A stretch of 11,851 nucleotides of DNA from Fragilaria radians (Eukaryota > Bacillariophyta > Fragilariophyceae > Fragilariales > Fragilariaceae), in contig CAAAJI010001229.1 in NCBI GenBank assembly GCA_900642245.1, positions 1 through 11,851 of the forward strand, given 5' to 3'. Shown piece by piece: positions 1 to 6,789 of this stretch. A program made the position numbers and the translations under genes. Below the pieces are notes generated by a model. That model ran no database searches. It was not told where the DNA came from and saw only the letters and a program-made list of their open reading frames with translations. Each line of letters begins with the position of its first letter. Positions within the stretch are counted from its first letter, which is position 1.

Positions 1-408
1 GGCCTCGGCGATCTCCTGCGCGCGGAGGTGCTTCTTCACGGTGAGCGGGTAATAGGTCCCGCCCTTCACCGTCGCGTCGTTGCAGACGATCATCACCTGC
101 CGCCCGGACACGCGCCCGATGCCGGCGATCATCCCCGCGCCGGGGACCTCCCCCTCGTATAGATCGTTCGCCGCGAGCTGGCCGATTTCGAGGAAGGGGG
201 AGCCCGGATCGAGCAGGCGCTCCACGCGCTCTCTGGGCAGCAGTTTGCCGCGCGACGTATGGCGGTCGCGCGATTTCTCGGTTCCGCCAAGCGCCGCGCT
301 CGCGACATCGGCGCGAAGCTTCTCGGCAAGCGCCCGATTATGCTTGGCGCGAGCCTTGGCCTCGTCGCCGTCGAGGTCGATCTTGCTGTCGAGTCTGGGT
401 CCGCTCAT
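1..408 (-). CDS. mccB: methylcrotonoyl-CoA carboxylase beta subunit (carboxyltransferase), N-terminal part
   Basis: The gene starts at the ATG at 408 and runs off the window after 136 codons, so only about the first quarter of a roughly 535-residue family is present. The fragment has the start of an acyl-CoA carboxyltransferase domain: SRGKLLPRERVERLLDPGSP, then VPGAGMIAGIGRVSGR and NDATVKGGTYYPLTVKKH, all typical of biotin-dependent carboxyltransferase beta subunits of the methylcrotonyl/propionyl type. In the family this subunit moves the carboxyl group from biotin on the alpha subunit to 3-methylcrotonyl-CoA, the step after isovaleryl-CoA dehydrogenase in leucine breakdown. The start overlaps the ivd stop (ATGA, 405-408), which implies translational coupling. 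Propionyl- or geranyl-CoA carboxylase are alternatives from sequence alone, but the overlap with ivd favours methylcrotonyl-CoA. Confidence 0.93.
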   Translation of the reverse strand, partial: MSGPRLDSKIDLDGDEAKARAKHNRALAEKLRADVASAALGGTEKSRDRHTSRGKLLPRERVERLLDPGSPFLEIGQLAANDLYEGEVPGAGMIAGIGRVSGRQVMIVCNDATVKGGTYYPLTVKKHLRAQEIAEA

Positions 409-1559
409 GCGCCGATGATCTCGCGGCCGATCAGCATGCGGCGGATTTCGTTGGTGCCGGCGCCGATGTCGAGCAGTTTCGCGTCGCGCATGAAGCGCTC
501 GACCGGCCAGTCCCTGGTGTAGCCCGCGCCGCCCAATGCCTGGACCGCCTCGCCGGCGACCTTGAACGCGCTTTCGCTGGCCAAGAGGATCGCGCCCGCG
601 GCGTCGAACCGGGTGGTCTTGCCGGCGTCGCAATTCTTGGCGACGGCATAGACGTAGGCGCGCGCCGAATTGAGCGCCACGTACATGTCGGCGACTTTGG
701 CCTGGATCAACTGGAAGCTGCCGATCGCCTGGCCGAACTGCTTGCGCTCCCGGACGTAGGGGACGACCACGTCAAGGCAGGCCTGCATGATGCCGAGCTG
801 GATCCCGGCGAGCACGGTGCGCTCATAATCGAGGCCGCTCATCAGTACGCCGACCCCGCCGTTCTCGGGGCCCATGACCTGCTCGGCGGGGACGAAGCAA
901 TCGTCGAACACCAGTTCCGACGTTGGCGATCCGCGCATTCCGCACTTGTCGATCTTCTGGCCGATGGAGAAGCCTTCCATGTCCTTTTCAATCAGGAAGG
1001 TGGTGATTCCGCGACTGCCCTCTCCGGTCTTGGCATAAACCACCAGCGTGTCCGCATATTGCGCGTTGGTGATCCAGAATTTTGTGCCGTTGAGGCGGTA
1101 GCCATTGCCCGACTTCTCGGCCTTGAGCTTCATCGAAACAACGTCAGACCCGGCCCCCGCTTCGGACATGGCAAGCGCGCCGACATGTTCGCCGCTGATC
1201 AGCTTGGGGAGATATTTCGCTTTCTGTTCGTCATTGGCCCAGCGGCGGATCTGGTTGATGCACAGATTGCTGTGCGCGCCGTAGCTGAGGCCGACCGAGG
1301 CCGAGGCGCGCGCGACTTCCTCCTGCGCGACGACATGCTCGAGATAGCCGAGCCCGAGCCCGCCCCATTGCTCTTCGACCGTGATGCCGTGCAGGCCGAG
1401 CTCGCCCATTTGCGGCCATAGCTCGATCGGGAAGCGGTCGTTGGCGTCGATCTCGGCCGCAATCGGCGCGATCCTGTCGCTGGCGAAACGCCGCGTGCTG
1501 TCGCGGATGGTTTCGGCCATTTCGCCAAGGTCGAAGTCGAGGCCGGGCATGTCGCTCAT
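405..1559 (-). CDS. ivd: isovaleryl-CoA dehydrogenase
   Basis: This 384-residue flavoprotein belongs to the acyl-CoA dehydrogenase family and matches the usual length of isovaleryl-CoA dehydrogenases (about 387). It has the N-terminal helical domain, the FAD/substrate signature AMSEAGAGSDV (residues 130-140), FWITNAQYAD (161-170) and the C-terminal QALGGAGYTRDWPVERFMRD block. Glu246 in LDYERTVLAG sits where the catalytic base of the human IVD enzyme lies (LDLERLVLAG); short-chain acyl-CoA dehydrogenases carry the base further downstream, so this placement supports the isovaleryl assignment. The reaction converts isovaleryl-CoA to 3-methylcrotonyl-CoA and passes electrons to ETF. The frame is open upstream to 1688, but the ATG at 1559 is preferred because AGGAG lies 7 bases before it and homologues begin near here. 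The stop overlaps the mccB start. Confidence 0.95.
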   Translation of the reverse strand: MSDMPGLDFDLGEMAETIRDSTRRFASDRIAPIAAEIDANDRFPIELWPQMGELGLHGITVEEQWGGLGLGYLEHVVAQEEVARASASVGLSYGAHSNLCINQIRRWANDEQKAKYLPKLISGEHVGALAMSEAGAGSDVVSMKLKAEKSGNGYRLNGTKFWITNAQYADTLVVYAKTGEGSRGITTFLIEKDMEGFSIGQKIDKCGMRGSPTSELVFDDCFVPAEQVMGPENGGVGVLMSGLDYERTVLAGIQLGIMQACLDVVVPYVRERKQFGQAIGSFQLIQAKVADMYVALNSARAYVYAVAKNCDAGKTTRFDAAGAILLASESAFKVAGEAVQALGGAGYTRDWPVERFMRDAKLLDIGAGTNEIRRMLIGREIIGA

Positions 1560-1620
1560 CAAGTCACTCCTGTTCGTGGCAGCGCCTAGCATCGGCGGCC
1601 GACCGGCGACAATGGGCGGA

Positions 1621-2070
1621 TCAGTGGGTGTGCGGTTTGGGCGGCGTTTCGGTGCGCGACGGCGCGGCGGTGGTCGGCGCGGTCGCACCCCGGTGACACG
1701 TGTAGCAAGTCACTTTCGACTTGGTGAAATCGGTCACCCCAAGGTCCTGCTCGTTGATCCGGCGCACCATCCGCATCATCGCCCGCGCGATATCCTTATG
1801 CTTGTTGGCATCCGAGGCGAAGTCCAGTTTCTCTGCGTTGCCGGGCTGGGCAGCATGGCAGAAACTGCATTTGACGCCGAGCGAGGTGGAGAAATTCTTC
1901 ATCACGGCGGTCAAACGATCGCGCGGAATCTCGGCCGGCAGGACCTTCAGATTCTTGAACTCGGATGCCTTCGCCACCGGCGCAGGCGGCGCCTGGCCGG
2001 ACGCGGCAGCGCCAAGGAACAGGGCCGCAGCCCCTGCGAGGATTAGCCTGGAACGATCGACCTGTTTCAT
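1621..2070 (-). CDS. secreted diheme c-type cytochrome, photosynthetic reaction-centre cytochrome-like
   Basis: The 149-residue product begins with a basic N-terminus and a hydrophobic stretch (about residues 9-23) that reads as a Sec signal peptide, probably cut before QAPP. Two heme c attachment motifs are present, CSFCH (68-72) and CYTCHRG (122-128). The surrounding text (FKNLKVLPAEIPRDRLTAVM, SLGVKCSFCH, DFASDANKHKDIARAMMRMV) resembles the PF02276 cytochrome subunit of photosynthetic reaction centres; small periplasmic relatives with one or two hemes occur in non-phototrophs. Met98, Met99 or Met101 could be an axial ligand. There is no lipobox cysteine. It lies 61 bases upstream of ivd on the same strand and could be cotranscribed. 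A clear ribosome-binding site is not visible before the ATG. The electron-transfer partner cannot be told from the sequence. Confidence 0.85.
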   Translation of the reverse strand: MKQVDRSRLILAGAAALFLGAAASGQAPPAPVAKASEFKNLKVLPAEIPRDRLTAVMKNFSTSLGVKCSFCHAAQPGNAEKLDFASDANKHKDIARAMMRMVRRINEQDLGVTDFTKSKVTCYTCHRGATAPTTAAPSRTETPPKPHTH

Positions 2071-2114
2071 TCGGGGAGACTATGCCTGCTTTTCGCCCGG
2101 GGCAATCCGGCGAA

Positions 2115-2143
2115 TTGAACCGAAGCCCGCCCTCGCCTATGTC
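2115..2143 (+). promoter_or_regulatory. possible sigma-70-type promoter for the thiolase gene
   Basis: TTGAAC (2115-2120) and TATGTC (2138-2143) are separated by 17 bases, with 28 bases from the -10 element to the ATG at 2172. The match to consensus is only moderate (4/6 and about 3/6). It lies in the 101-base divergent gap between the thiolase and the cytochrome c gene. Confidence 0.3.
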
Positions 2144-2171
2144 GCTTCCAACCCCCCAGCGGAGATTCCTC

Positions 2172-2770
2172 ATGAGCACCGACCCGATCGTCATTCTGTC
2201 CACCGCCCGCACCCCGATGGGCTCGATGCAGGGCAGCCTGTCCGACGCCTCCGCCACCGATCTCGGCGCCACGGCAGTTCGCGCCGCGGTCGAGCGCGCC
2301 GGCGTGGACGGTAACGACATCGACCGGATTTACATGGGCTGCGTGCTCCCCGCGGGCCTGGGCCAGGCGCCGGCACGTCAGGCTGCGATCAAGGCCGGCC
2401 TGCCCAAGTCGGTCCAGGCGACGACCGTCAACAAGGTCTGCGGATCGGGCATGCAGACGGTAATCATGGGCGCCGAGGCACTCGCCAGCGGCAATGCCGA
2501 TTTGATCGTCGCCGGCGGCATGGAGTCGATGACTAACGCGCCGTACCTCCTCAAGAAGCATCGCGGCGGCGCACGGATCGGCCATGACACCGCCTATGAC
2601 CATATGTTCCTCGACGGGCTCGAGGATGCCTATGAGGAAGGCCGCGCGATGGGCAGCTTCGCCCAGGGCACCGCCGACGAATATCAGCTGTCGCGCAAGG
2701 ACATGGACGATTTCGCACTGGCCTCGCTAAGCCGGGCCAAGGCTGCGATCGACAGCGGCTATTTCGCCAG

Positions 2771-2809
<39 letters not shown>

Positions 2810-3356
2810 TGTCATCGTCGATACCGACGAAGCGCCGGGCCGCGGCATGCCGGACAAGATCCCGACTCTGAAGCCGGCCTTCGCCAAGGATGGGACGATC
2901 ACTGCTGCGACGTCCTCCTCGATCAGCGACGGTGCCGCAGCCGTCGTGCTGATGCGCAAGTCGGATGCCGACGCCAAGGGGCACAAGGCGGTCGCGACGA
3001 TCGTCGCCACGGCGGCCCATGCACGCGAGCCGTCGGAGTTCACCATCGCTCCGGTCGGCGCGATCGAGAAATTGTTGAAGAACGCCGGCTGGTCGGTCGG
3101 CGACGTCGACCTGTGGGAAGTCAACGAGGCATTCGCCTGCGTCGCGATGTTCGCGATGAAGGACCTCGGTATCCCCCACGACAAGATCAACATCCACGGC
3201 GGTGCGACGGCGCTCGGTCACCCGATCGGCGCCAGCGGGACCCGCATCCTGGTGACGCTGATCAACGCGCTCAAGACCAAAGGATTGAAGCGCGGCGTCG
3301 CGAGCCTGTGCATCGGCGGGGGCGAGGCGACGGCGGTGGCGGTGGAGCTGGTCTAG
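2172..3356 (+). CDS. acetyl-CoA C-acetyltransferase (thiolase)
   Basis: This 394-residue thiolase has all the catalytic elements of the family: the nucleophile Cys90 in NKVCGSGMQ, the VNEAF motif (317-321), His350 in GGATALGHPIGASG and the second active-site Cys380 in CIGGGEATA. It would condense two acetyl-CoA to acetoacetyl-CoA, or cleave acetoacetyl-CoA, linking leucine, ketone-body and PHB or fatty-acid metabolism. The length and the AAIKAGLPKSVQATTVNKVC block favour a biosynthetic-type acetyltransferase over FadA. The frame is open upstream to 1965, but the ATG at 2172 is supported by GGAG (2161-2164) 7 bases before it and by the family N-terminus (IVILSTARTPMGSMQG). The downstream neighbour converges on it only 16 bases beyond the stop. 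Confidence 0.95.
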
Positions 3357-3372
3357 CCCGCCGTCTGGGTGA

Positions 3373-3846
3373 TCAGTCGAGCTGTTCGCTCGGGGCGACG
3401 CCGTAGATTTCGCCTTGCGCGATCCAGCCGGCGCGTTTTCCGACGGTAAACTTGCACCAGTTACCGCTGCATTGCTCGATCCGCCCGACGACACCGGGTT
3501 CGGCGAGATAGGCGACCCGGCTTGCCGGATCTTTCTTCTCGTGGATCGGGCGCGATTGCCCCGGCTTGACCAGCGCCGTGCGGCGGTCGCTCAGCAGCGT
3601 CACCAGCATCCAGCCGCGGGTCCCGTCGGGATCCTCAATCAGCCGCCAGCTCTGGTAGATCCTGAGCACCCTCACCGGCAGGTCGCGGCGCTTGTACAGC
3701 CACGTGCCCGGATAGTTGCGCCCGGGCCCGGTGCGGATCATCGCCTCGCCGCTGGCAATCGACGCCCAGTACGGAGGCACCTTGTCCTGCGCCCCGGACG
3801 CGGTCGCAGTGAGCAACAGCGCTGCACCAAGCAACAGGCGCATCAT
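3373..3846 (-). CDS. secreted SH3-like domain protein
   Basis: The product is 157 residues with a signal peptide (about 1-19, ending TASGAQ). Two bacterial SH3-like (SH3_4 type) modules follow. The first covers roughly residues 28-88 and has SGEAMIRTGPGRNYPGTWLY and the SWRLIEDPDGTRGWM turn; the second covers about 92-150 and ends in GNWCKFTVGKRAGWIAQGEIYGV. Cys126 and Cys131 lie close together and could pair in the periplasm. Such domains usually bind cell-wall material or mediate protein contacts; the precise ligand is unknown. The ATG at 3846 overlaps the stop of the upstream flavoprotein gene (ATGA, 3843-3846), so the two are probably translated together although the functional pairing is unobvious. 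A second ATG follows immediately at 3843. Confidence 0.88.
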   Translation of the reverse strand: MMRLLLGAALLLTATASGAQDKVPPYWASIASGEAMIRTGPGRNYPGTWLYKRRDLPVRVLRIYQSWRLIEDPDGTRGWMLVTLLSDRRTALVKPGQSRPIHEKKDPASRVAYLAEPGVVGRIEQCSGNWCKFTVGKRAGWIAQGEIYGVAPSEQLD

Positions 3847-5249
3847 GCCCCGGTCAGGATCCGGTCGACCAGTTGCTTCACCGTCGGCACGAAACCGTTT
3901 GAGTAGAACGGGTCCTGCTTGAAGCGGAACGCAGCATGGCCGGCGAACATCAGATTATTGTCGACCGGCCCACCGTGGGCGATGTCCTGCAGCGTCTTCT
4001 GGATGCAGAAGCTGCGCGGATCGGCCAGCCGCCCGGTCGAATTCTTCTCATTCTCAGCCCAGCTCGAGAATGCGCAATGGCTGAGGCAGCCCATGCATTC
4101 GGACTGATCGCGGCGGATGATCTTCTCGTCCTCGGGGGTGACGAACACCAATGTGTCGTCCGGGGTCTTGAGCGCATTGGTGAACCCTGCGCCATACCAT
4201 TCGCGTGCGTGCTGGAGGTCGCCCTTGGTCACCCAGAAATTCCGCTTGGTGCCGACGCCGACGTCGAGCTCGAATGCATGGTCGCCGATCGCCTCCTTGG
4301 TGAAGGCGATCTGGCGTTCCGAGCGCGCCTCGAGCCAGCGCAGGAAGGTGGTCCGCACCGCCGACGAATAGAAACCGGTTGGCGAGAATTTGTGAAGCAG
4401 GATGTCGCCCTCCTCGAGCGTCATCAGCCGCGCCTTCCACTCGGGCGGGATCGGGCTTTCCTGGGTCAGCAGGGGGCGGGTGCCGAACTGGAATGCAATC
4501 TGCCCAAGCTCGGGATTATCCACCCAGTCGTCCCATTCGTCGAGGTTCCAGACGCCGCCGGCCATGACGATCGGCAGGCTGTCCGGGATGCCGCCTTCGC
4601 GCATTACGTCGCGCAATTCCTTGACGCGCGGATAGGGGTCCTGCGGCTTCTTCGGATCCTCGGCATTGCTCAGGCCGTTGTGACCGCCGGCCAGCCAGGG
4701 ATCCTCGTAAACCACCGCGCCAAGCCACTCGGCGGTCTTCGAATAGGCCCGCTTCCACAGCGCTCGAAAGGCGCGGCCGGAGCTGATGATGGGAAGATAA
4801 TGGACGCTGTGCGCGGCCGCGATCTCCGACAATTTATAGGGCATCCCGGCGCCGCAGGTGACGCCCGCGACCTTGCCGCGGGTGCGCTCGAGCAGGCCGT
4901 TGAGGATCGGTTGTGCGCCGCCCATTTCCCACAACACGTTGACGTTGATCGCCCCGCGCCCGTCGGCGATCTCGTACGCGCGATCGATCTGCGCCACAGC
5001 GCCCTCGATGCCGTAATGGATCAGCTCTTCCTGGCGCTCCTTGCGGGTCAGCTTGTGATAGACCTGAGGGATAATCCGACCTTCAGGATCGTAGCTGTCG
5101 GCGTTGACGGCGGACACCGTCCCGATTCCGCCCGCAGCGGCCCAGGCGCCGGAGCTCATGTGATTGGTGGCGGAGACGCCCTTGCCGCCTTCGACCAGCG
5201 GCCACACTTCGCGCCCGGCATATTGAATCGGCTTCAAGCCCTTGAACAA
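3843..5249 (-). CDS. nitronate monooxygenase-like FMN-dependent flavoprotein with C-terminal cysteine cluster
   Basis: The 468-residue product has a TIM-barrel of the nitronate monooxygenase / 2-nitropropane dioxygenase family: GVSATNHMSSGAWAAAGGIG near the N-terminus, INVNVLWEMG, VTCGAGMPYKL, the GGH190NGLS segment at the usual catalytic-His position, and PIVMAGGVWNLDEW plus GTRPLLT for the flavin-phosphate side. Family members oxidise alkyl nitronates or act as NAD(P)H flavin oxidoreductases; the substrate here is not known. It is about 100 residues longer than typical members, and the tail carries C385-x2-C388-x3-C392 and Cys415. The start codon is TTG (5247-5249); AGGAG is 7 bases upstream and the first in-frame ATG would remove 30 residues of conserved N-terminus. 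The stop overlaps the SH3 gene start. Confidence 0.9.
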   Translation of the reverse strand: MFKGLKPIQYAGREVWPLVEGGKGVSATNHMSSGAWAAAGGIGTVSAVNADSYDPEGRIIPQVYHKLTRKERQEELIHYGIEGAVAQIDRAYEIADGRGAINVNVLWEMGGAQPILNGLLERTRGKVAGVTCGAGMPYKLSEIAAAHSVHYLPIISSGRAFRALWKRAYSKTAEWLGAVVYEDPWLAGGHNGLSNAEDPKKPQDPYPRVKELRDVMREGGIPDSLPIVMAGGVWNLDEWDDWVDNPELGQIAFQFGTRPLLTQESPIPPEWKARLMTLEEGDILLHKFSPTGFYSSAVRTTFLRWLEARSERQIAFTKEAIGDHAFELDVGVGTKRNFWVTKGDLQHAREWYGAGFTNALKTPDDTLVFVTPEDEKIIRRDQSECMGCLSHCAFSSWAENEKNSTGRLADPRSFCIQKTLQDIAHGGPVDNNLMFAGHAAFRFKQDPFYSNGFVPTVKQLVDRILTGA

Positions 5250-5256
5250 CGCGCCT

Positions 5257-5286
5257 CTCCTAAGGGGTTTGGCGTTCCTATAGGAG
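5257..5286 (-). promoter_or_regulatory. 5' leader hairpin that would mask the Shine-Dalgarno of the flavoprotein gene
   Basis: In the mRNA, CUCCUA (5286-5281) can pair with UAGGAG (5262-5257) and AGG (5279-5277) with CCU (5265-5263), with one bulged base and an 11-base loop. The AGGAG paired in this stem is the ribosome-binding site for the TTG start at 5249. The pairing is visible; a regulatory role is inference. Confidence 0.4.
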
Positions 5287-5328
5287 TGGCGCGCGGGATT
5301 TGCTCGAAAAAATCAACCGTGGCGCCCG

Positions 5329-5365
5329 AAAAAGCGACGGCCGCACGGTGCGAAGCGCCGTGTGG
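5329..5365 (-). terminator. probable intrinsic terminator after the first glycine-zipper gene
   Basis: On the minus strand CCACACGG (5365-5358) and CCGTGCGG (5348-5341) form an 8-bp stem (one G-T pair) with a 9-base loop, followed 7 bases later by five T (5333-5329). The layout, stem plus 7-base gap plus T5, is the same as at the terminator of the paralogous gene at 6216-6251, which strengthens both calls. The T-tract is short and displaced, so it may be inefficient. Confidence 0.45.
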
Positions 5366-5380
5366 TCACCGCCCTTGTCG

Positions 5381-5962
5381 TCAGCAGGCTGAGCTGCCGA
5401 TCGCTGCACCGGCTATCGCGCCGATCGCGCCGCCCACAATCGCGCCGGCCGCGCCGCCACGGTCATAGCGATCGTGGTAGCCGTAATTCGAGCGGTCGAT
5501 TTCGCCGCCGATCACCGCACCCGCCGTGCCACCGACAACCGCCCCGGCGACTCCACCGCCGCAGCCATAATAGCCATAGCCGTAACCGTAGCGCCCGGGA
5601 TAATAGCCGCCATAATATCCCGGCCCGTAGCCATAGGCGCCGTAGCCGTACGGCACCGGATAGCCATAGGCGTAGCCGGGGTAGCCATAGCCCGGATAGC
5701 CATAGCCATAACCGTAGATTCTGATGGCGCGTGGGCGGTAATAATTGGCGTAGCCGTAGCCCCGATATCCTCGGTAGCCCCGGTGGCCATAGCCGCCCCG
5801 GTAGCCTCGATAGTCATAGCCGCCGCGATAGCCGTGATAGCGTTGGGCCTTGCCGTGATGTCCATCGTGCCGGCCATAGCCGTACCCATCACGCGCGCTT
5901 GCCGAATCCGGAACCATCAACAGGAACGCGGCTCCGGCGACAAATATTGCCAACCTGGACAT
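5381..5962 (-). CDS. secreted Gly/Tyr-rich protein with C-terminal glycine-zipper domain (paralogue A)
   Basis: The 193-residue product has a signal peptide (1-23, ending SASA), a low-complexity stretch of GY, RGY and PGY units from about residue 25 to 133, and a C-terminal domain with two GxxxG-rich segments: CGGGVAGAVVGGTAGAVIGG (134-153) and GGAAGAIVGGAIGAIAGAA (169-187), joined by a charged linker. This is the glycine-zipper 2TM-type arrangement of the rickettsial 17 kDa antigen group, usually surface or outer-membrane associated. Cys134 opens the domain and Cys193 is the last residue. The function is unknown. The frame is open far upstream to 6226, but the ATG at 5962 has AGGAG 5 bases before it and starts the signal peptide. 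The gene at 6281-6745 is a clear paralogue. Confidence 0.85.
   Translation of the reverse strand: MSRLAIFVAGAAFLLMVPDSASARDGYGYGRHDGHHGKAQRYHGYRGGYDYRGYRGGYGHRGYRGYRGYGYANYYRPRAIRIYGYGYGYPGYGYPGYAYGYPVPYGYGAYGYGPGYYGGYYPGRYGYGYGYYGCGGGVAGAVVGGTAGAVIGGEIDRSNYGYHDRYDRGGAAGAIVGGAIGAIAGAAIGSSAC
5564..5890 (-). repeat. degenerate tandem Gly/Tyr codon repeats inside paralogue A
   Basis: The stretch is built from repeated GGC-TAT/TAC, CGG-GGC-TAT and CCG-GGC-TAT units, visible on the plus strand as recurring 'ccatagccgtagcc'-like strings. The unit phase is irregular, as in a slippage-prone coding microsatellite. It encodes residues 25-133. The copy number may vary between strains. Confidence 0.6.
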
Positions 5963-6062
5963 CGACACTCCTTCCACGGGAACCCGACTCGCTCTCCTGT
6001 CCCGGAGCGATGTTATAAGGAATTTGGCCTGATTTGTATACGAGCGAGCGTGGTATTGCCGC
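5963..6062. other. spacer upstream of paralogue A
   Basis: These 100 bases separate the zipper A start from the nadC remnant. The length is close to the 95 bases between zipper B and intact nadC, as expected for a duplicated unit. TATAAC at about 6011-6016 on the minus strand is a possible -10 element, but no convincing -35 partner is seen. No gene is evident. Confidence 0.4.
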
Positions 6063-6214
6063 CTGTCGGAGGGAGTAATCGAGGCGATATTCGAGCGCCC
6101 GCGCCGACCGGGTGATGCGACCGATCGACCCCGGGTTAGGCAATGTCCCGAAAGGTCTCGACTCGCACGCCGTCCGAGCCTTCCAACGTTCGCCCGGCCG
6201 ATCGACCTCGACCG
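6063..6214 (-). pseudogene. decayed 3' remnant of nadC (about 45 codons)
   Basis: Read on the minus strand, this stretch aligns with the 3' end of intact nadC at 6844 to about 7006. The upstream part reads GR-TLEGSDGVRVETFRDIA, matching GRVPLEASGGVRLDTIRGIA of NadC. The downstream part, in another frame, reads SIGRITRSARALEYRLDYSL, matching SVGRITQSAPAVDIGLDYVL. Three lesions are visible: GAA (Glu258 of NadC) has become TAA; 11 bases corresponding to TTCATCTCGGT are missing just after the shared GGGGTCGAT; and the normal TGA stop is replaced by GCG. A further 1-base indel near GGCCGGG is likely. At DNA level runs such as GGTGATGCG and ATCGACCCCGG are shared. The remnant cannot make a functional enzyme and is inferred to be the leftover of a tandem duplication. 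Confidence 0.82.
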
Positions 6215-6215
6215 G

Positions 6216-6251
6216 AAAAAGAGCAACGGGGCCGGACCATGGTCCGACCCC
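6216..6251 (-). terminator. intrinsic terminator after the second glycine-zipper gene
   Basis: On the minus strand GGGGTCGGACC (6251-6241) pairs with GGTCCGGCCCC (6238-6228), 11 bp with one G-T pair around a tight AT centre that opens to a small loop. T5 (6220-6216) follows after 7 bases. It lies 29 bases past the stop of the gene ending at 6281 and immediately before the nadC remnant, so it probably ends the metallophosphoesterase-nadC-zipper transcript. The same sequence is also a near-perfect palindrome. Confidence 0.6.
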
Positions 6252-6280
6252 GCGCTGGTATTGCCATTTTCGATCGCCGA

Positions 6281-6745
6281 CTAGCAGCCGCGCGCGATCT
6301 GCCGGCCGGCCAGGGCCCCGAGGGCGCCCCCGATGATCGCACCAGTCGTTCCGCTGTTGCGGCGATACGAGTAGCGACTCTTCGAACGCGTGACTTCACG
6401 CCCGGTCAACGCACCGGCAACGCCACCGACGATTGTGCCGGTTGTGCCATTGCCGCAGCGCTGGCGGCCGTACCGCGAACCGTAGTAATTCCGGCTTTGG
6501 CGGCTGCCATAGTAATTCTGGCCATAGGATTGCCCGTAGTAGCGGCTGTTATAGCCACTGCCGTAATAGGGCTGGGCATAGCCGTAACCGCTATAGCGGC
6601 TGCCGGCATAGACGTTGCCGAAATGGGGCTGGGCATAGGTGTAGTTTGAATAAGAACGGCTGTGGTGGCGCTGCTTGGCTTCGGCAGACGCCGGCACGAC
6701 CGCCAATGCGGTGGCGCTTGCGGCCAGGATCATGAGACGAACCAT
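6281..6745 (-). CDS. secreted Tyr-rich protein with C-terminal glycine-zipper domain (paralogue B)
   Basis: The 154-residue product has a signal peptide (1-22, ending ASAEA), a Tyr/Ser/Gly/Arg-rich middle (about 28-96: YGSGY, YYGQSYGQNYYGS and similar) and a C-terminal domain of two glycine-zipper segments, CGNGTTGTIVGGVAGALTGR (97-116) and SGTTGAIIGGALGALAGRQ (131-149). It lines up almost without gaps with residues 134-193 of paralogue A, including a Cys at the start of the domain (97) and a C-terminal Cys (154). The function is unknown; an envelope structural role is plausible from the family. The ATG at 6745 is chosen over the upstream ATG at 6775 because GAGGAG lies 7 bases before it and it begins the signal peptide. 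It is 95 bases downstream of nadC. Confidence 0.85.
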   Translation of the reverse strand: MVRLMILAASATALAVVPASAEAKQRHHSRSYSNYTYAQPHFGNVYAGSRYSGYGYAQPYYGSGYNSRYYGQSYGQNYYGSRQSRNYYGSRYGRQRCGNGTTGTIVGGVAGALTGREVTRSKSRYSYRRNSGTTGAIIGGALGALAGRQIARGC

Positions 6746-6765
6746 CGATTTACTCCTCGACTTGG

Positions 6766-6789
6766 GAGCTGGCAAAAACGCACCAGCTC
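6766..6789. repeat. inverted repeat in the nadC-zipper B spacer
   Basis: GAGCTGG (6766-6772) and CCAGCTC (6783-6789) form a perfect 7-bp inverted repeat with a 10-base loop. It sits 21 bases upstream of the zipper B start, close to the ribosome-binding site. It has no T-tract on the gene strand, so an mRNA leader structure or protein-binding site is more likely than a terminator. Confidence 0.4.

Noticed and set aside
1560..1688. 43-residue N-terminal extension of isovaleryl-CoA dehydrogenase
   Set aside because: It is Arg/Pro-rich, lies upstream of a good ribosome-binding site and runs into the cytochrome c coding region; the family starts at the ATG at 1559.
1965..2171. 69-residue N-terminal extension of the thiolase
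   Set aside because: It overlaps the divergent cytochrome gene and lacks homology to thiolases; GGAG precedes the ATG at 2172.
3936..5468. 510-codon open frame on the plus strand opposite the flavoprotein gene
   Set aside because: It is antisense to a gene with clear family motifs, has no recognisable domains, and arises from high-G+C codon bias. The same applies to the long antisense frames at 8374-9732, 9776-10774, 6826-8157 and 1381-2046.
5564..5890. Possible CRISPR or satellite array because of the regular repeats on the plus strand
   Set aside because: The units are short, degenerate codon-level repeats inside a coding frame with no spacers; they encode the Gly/Tyr-rich region.
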